Assembly: GCA_019155185.1 (NCBI GenBank)
Contig: CM032811.1
Span: forward strand, 8,700,075 to 8,764,074
Reading direction: 5' to 3'
Source of the DNA: Beaufortia kweichowensis
Taxonomy: Eukaryota; Chordata; Actinopteri; Cypriniformes; Gastromyzontidae
DNA: 64,000 nt
The notes under the pieces were generated by a model that was not told the origin of the DNA, did not search any database, and saw only the letters and a list, made by a program, of their open reading frames with translations. Made by a program: the position numbers and the translations under genes. Positions 62,301-64,000 of this stretch are shown one piece after another. Within the stretch, counting starts at the first letter, position 1, and every line of letters begins with the position of its first letter.

Positions 62301-63902
62301 AAAAACAACTTGAAGGTGTTATTTTCCCTTCCCTGGATCTACGAAATGCTGTTTGGCAGTCAGTTTGATGGACAGGAGAGTTCTCAGTGGCAGCAGCACG
62401 TGTACACTCACCTTCATGGGGTCAGTGGTCACCAGAGGCTGGTTGTCTATGGCACCGGGTCTCTGTGCAGACATGCTGTTGGGCAAATGGCCATTGGCAC
62501 TGGAAAAGCACTGGTTGTTGTTGTCTGAAACGTTGTGCTGCCGAGCAAAGCAGACATCTGTGGCTGAAGAACTGATGTGTGGGGTCAGGCCTGATTAAAA
62601 TACAGACATCTTTTTGTTACTTTTTTATAAGTTTCCAGTGAGAGACTGTTAAGCTGTACTCTTACTACATCAAAGTACAACTCCTGCAATAAAAAATGAG
62701 CCTGTACTCACTATTACCAGTGCTCTCGGATGCCTCCGATGAGCTGGAAATATTGTCTGGAAATTTCTCTTCTTGGGAACTGGGGGAACGGACCACTATT
62801 CCAACTCTGTTTTGGATCGGCTCCACAGGAGCTGTGGACTGTGAACTTCTCATGCCACTTCCCTGCACTGACGGCTGCTCAACGACAATGGACTTGTTAT
62901 CCTGTTAACACAAATCATCATAAAAAAATCTAACAACATGTGCAACATCATTTATCATCATCAGCACTTACATATCTGACATAGTCCTTCCACTGCTGCC
63001 ACCATTGCATGGAGATCAAAAACCAGTTCTGTCCTGGCTTTAGTCCATGTCTGCTCTCTCTCTCCAGCCAGCCCCTGTATCAGCAAACAACATCAGAGTC
63101 AGCCAAAGAACACATTCATATTTCATCTTATTTACACACTGGCACCAAAATAAACCTGCAAAACAATTGCTGTGTACTTGTTTTATAAAACATTAATAAT
63201 AAACTATATGCGAAATATGACTAAATCAATAGAACTGACAATGATGTGTTGGTACAGCATTTCTCAGCGCTGCTGGAAAATTCAATCGGTCTGTGAAATT
63301 GTGTTCTTAATCTCTGTCTGCTCTGTAACACCATTACAATTATTGGCAATGGAAGTATTCTGGATGGTAGTAAACAGATAAAGAGCAATCATGAGGCTCT
63401 TAGGGGAGTGAAATGTCTTGACCTACACTTACCTAATGATCTGACCTTCCTCTTCAGGGGTAGCTGGACGCAGACCCAAGACGATATGACACACCTAAAG
63501 AAGAACCGATTAGAGAAGCTGGAGAATCCAAGGGCAGACCCATAACCACAACATACACTGGATTTAAATGTAGGTCCAAAAGCATTTGGGCATTAACAGT
63601 TGTGTTTATGAATTCACAAACCAAAATACTGTAGGCAAAATCTTACCTGAAAGAGTAGGTTGAGGAACTCATTGGCGAGAGCACTTTTCACGCTCCATAT
63701 CTGATAGTCCTCTAGGGTTAAGTGCCCTTGCTATAAGTGCAAAATACATAACAAAACAAAATATTAGAGCACAAACAATCAAAAGCACGTCAATTGACAG
63801 AGTCATGCAAGGGTAAAAAAATAAAATAAAAGTAATTACTTTTGTTGTATCGTGCATTTCCAGTATGTCCTCTACAATGTCTGTAACGCTGGAGTTAAAC
63901 TC
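55033..63902 (-). CDS. usp32: USP32, ubiquitin-specific protease 32 (5' end outside window)
   Basis: Membrane-associated cysteine deubiquitinase of Golgi/endosomes (family knowledge). Exons on the minus strand: 63840-63902, 63647-63730, 63433-63494, 62972-63074, 62712-62901, 62412-62590, 61829-61969, 61585-61744, 60588-60742, 60358-60439, 60199-60273, 59712-59850, 59492-59597, 59231-59404, 58902-59076, 58675-58826, 58481-58580, 58214-58407, 57951-58135, 57793-57879, 57587-57707, 57195-57386, 56387-56645, 55623-56050, 55355-55447, 55033-55206. All in phase: about 1290 residues of a protein near 1600. Seen: EF-hand loop (DTTKQGHLTLED); DUSP domain with WWQQWKDYV and LYHWYGANLSLPRP; Cys box GNTCFMNSSIQC; zinc ligands CKTCGH, CSKCKTH; His box GGGHYVTYAKN with YCYNDSSC; and a C-terminal CVLQ prenylation box. 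The N-terminal EF-hand part lies beyond 64000. Confidence 0.97.
56091..56381 (-). repeat. (CT)n microsatellite filling a USP32 intron
   Basis: About 290 bp of GA/GATA repeats on the plus strand, (CT)n on the gene strand, with a few GATA and TTAG interruptions. The host intron is 56051-56386, and the repeat begins only about five bases after the donor (GTCTGT CTCTCT...). Confidence 0.97.
60951..61008 (+). repeat. (ATCA)n and (AC)n microsatellites
   Basis: CAATCAATCAATCAATCAATCA followed by CACACACACAC in the USP32 intron 60743-61584. Confidence 0.9.
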
Positions 63903-64000
63903 CTGAAACATACAGAAGCAGAAATCATGATATATATATAGAAATGTCATATTGCAAAACATTAAAAAAAGTCAAGCTTAATTTACACTGCAAAGCTTTA
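63903..64000. other. USP32 intron, cut by window edge
   Basis: AT-rich sequence upstream of the acceptor at 63903-63904; no further exon within the window. Confidence 0.7.

Overview
This is vertebrate nuclear DNA, almost certainly from a teleost fish and probably a cyprinid-like one. The genes are multi-exon, AT-rich introns and intergenic DNA dominate, and the repeats (tRNA-headed SINEs, a foldback MITE, a class I endogenous retrovirus) are of fish type. I read seven cellular protein genes exon by exon from splice signals, codon phase and family resemblance, plus one provirus. Species is inferred, not shown.

Layout. (1) 1-13.0 kb: ZC3H4 on the minus strand (14 coding exons, stop at 2823, start proposed at 11688), then a 1.4 kb divergent promoter region. 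(2) 13.07-19.97 kb: SAE1 on the plus strand (9 exons, complete). (3) 21.26-29.95 kb: a full-length provirus on the plus strand with two 438-bp LTRs that read identical, a 4-bp target duplication, a tRNA-Arg type primer site, intact gag, and broken pol and env. (4) 30.75-38.14 kb: BBC3 (PUMA) on the minus strand, with a p53 response element at its 5' end. (5) 38.1-43.4 kb: gene-poor DNA with a few regulatory-looking blocks. (6) 43.5-47.8 kb: RAD1 (minus) and IFT20 (plus), head to head. (7) 48.0-52.1 kb: TMEM97 and a small transmembrane tyrosine-kinase-like gene, both minus. (8) 52-64 kb: USP32 on the minus strand, 26 exons, with its N-terminus beyond the right edge.

The order and orientation ZC3H4(-) SAE1(+) BBC3(-) match human 19q13.32 as I know it. 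The tail-to-tail IFT20/TMEM97 pair matches human 17q11.2. The window therefore spans a junction between two ancestral synteny blocks, between BBC3 and RAD1. The genes do not form one pathway: they cover transcription termination (ZC3H4), SUMO activation (SAE1), apoptosis (BBC3), checkpoint signalling (RAD1), ciliary transport (IFT20), ER/sterol biology (TMEM97) and deubiquitination (USP32).

Most notable: an AT-AC (U12-type) intron between the second and third zinc fingers of ZC3H4; a BBC3 p53 site that shares the core of the human PUMA element; a gag-pol boundary carrying a -1 slippery heptamer directly on the gag stop, unusual for a class I retrovirus; a very young but coding-defective provirus; a kinase-like gene with a changed DFG motif; and single-base frame breaks in ZC3H4 and IFT20 that look like assembly or sequencing indels.
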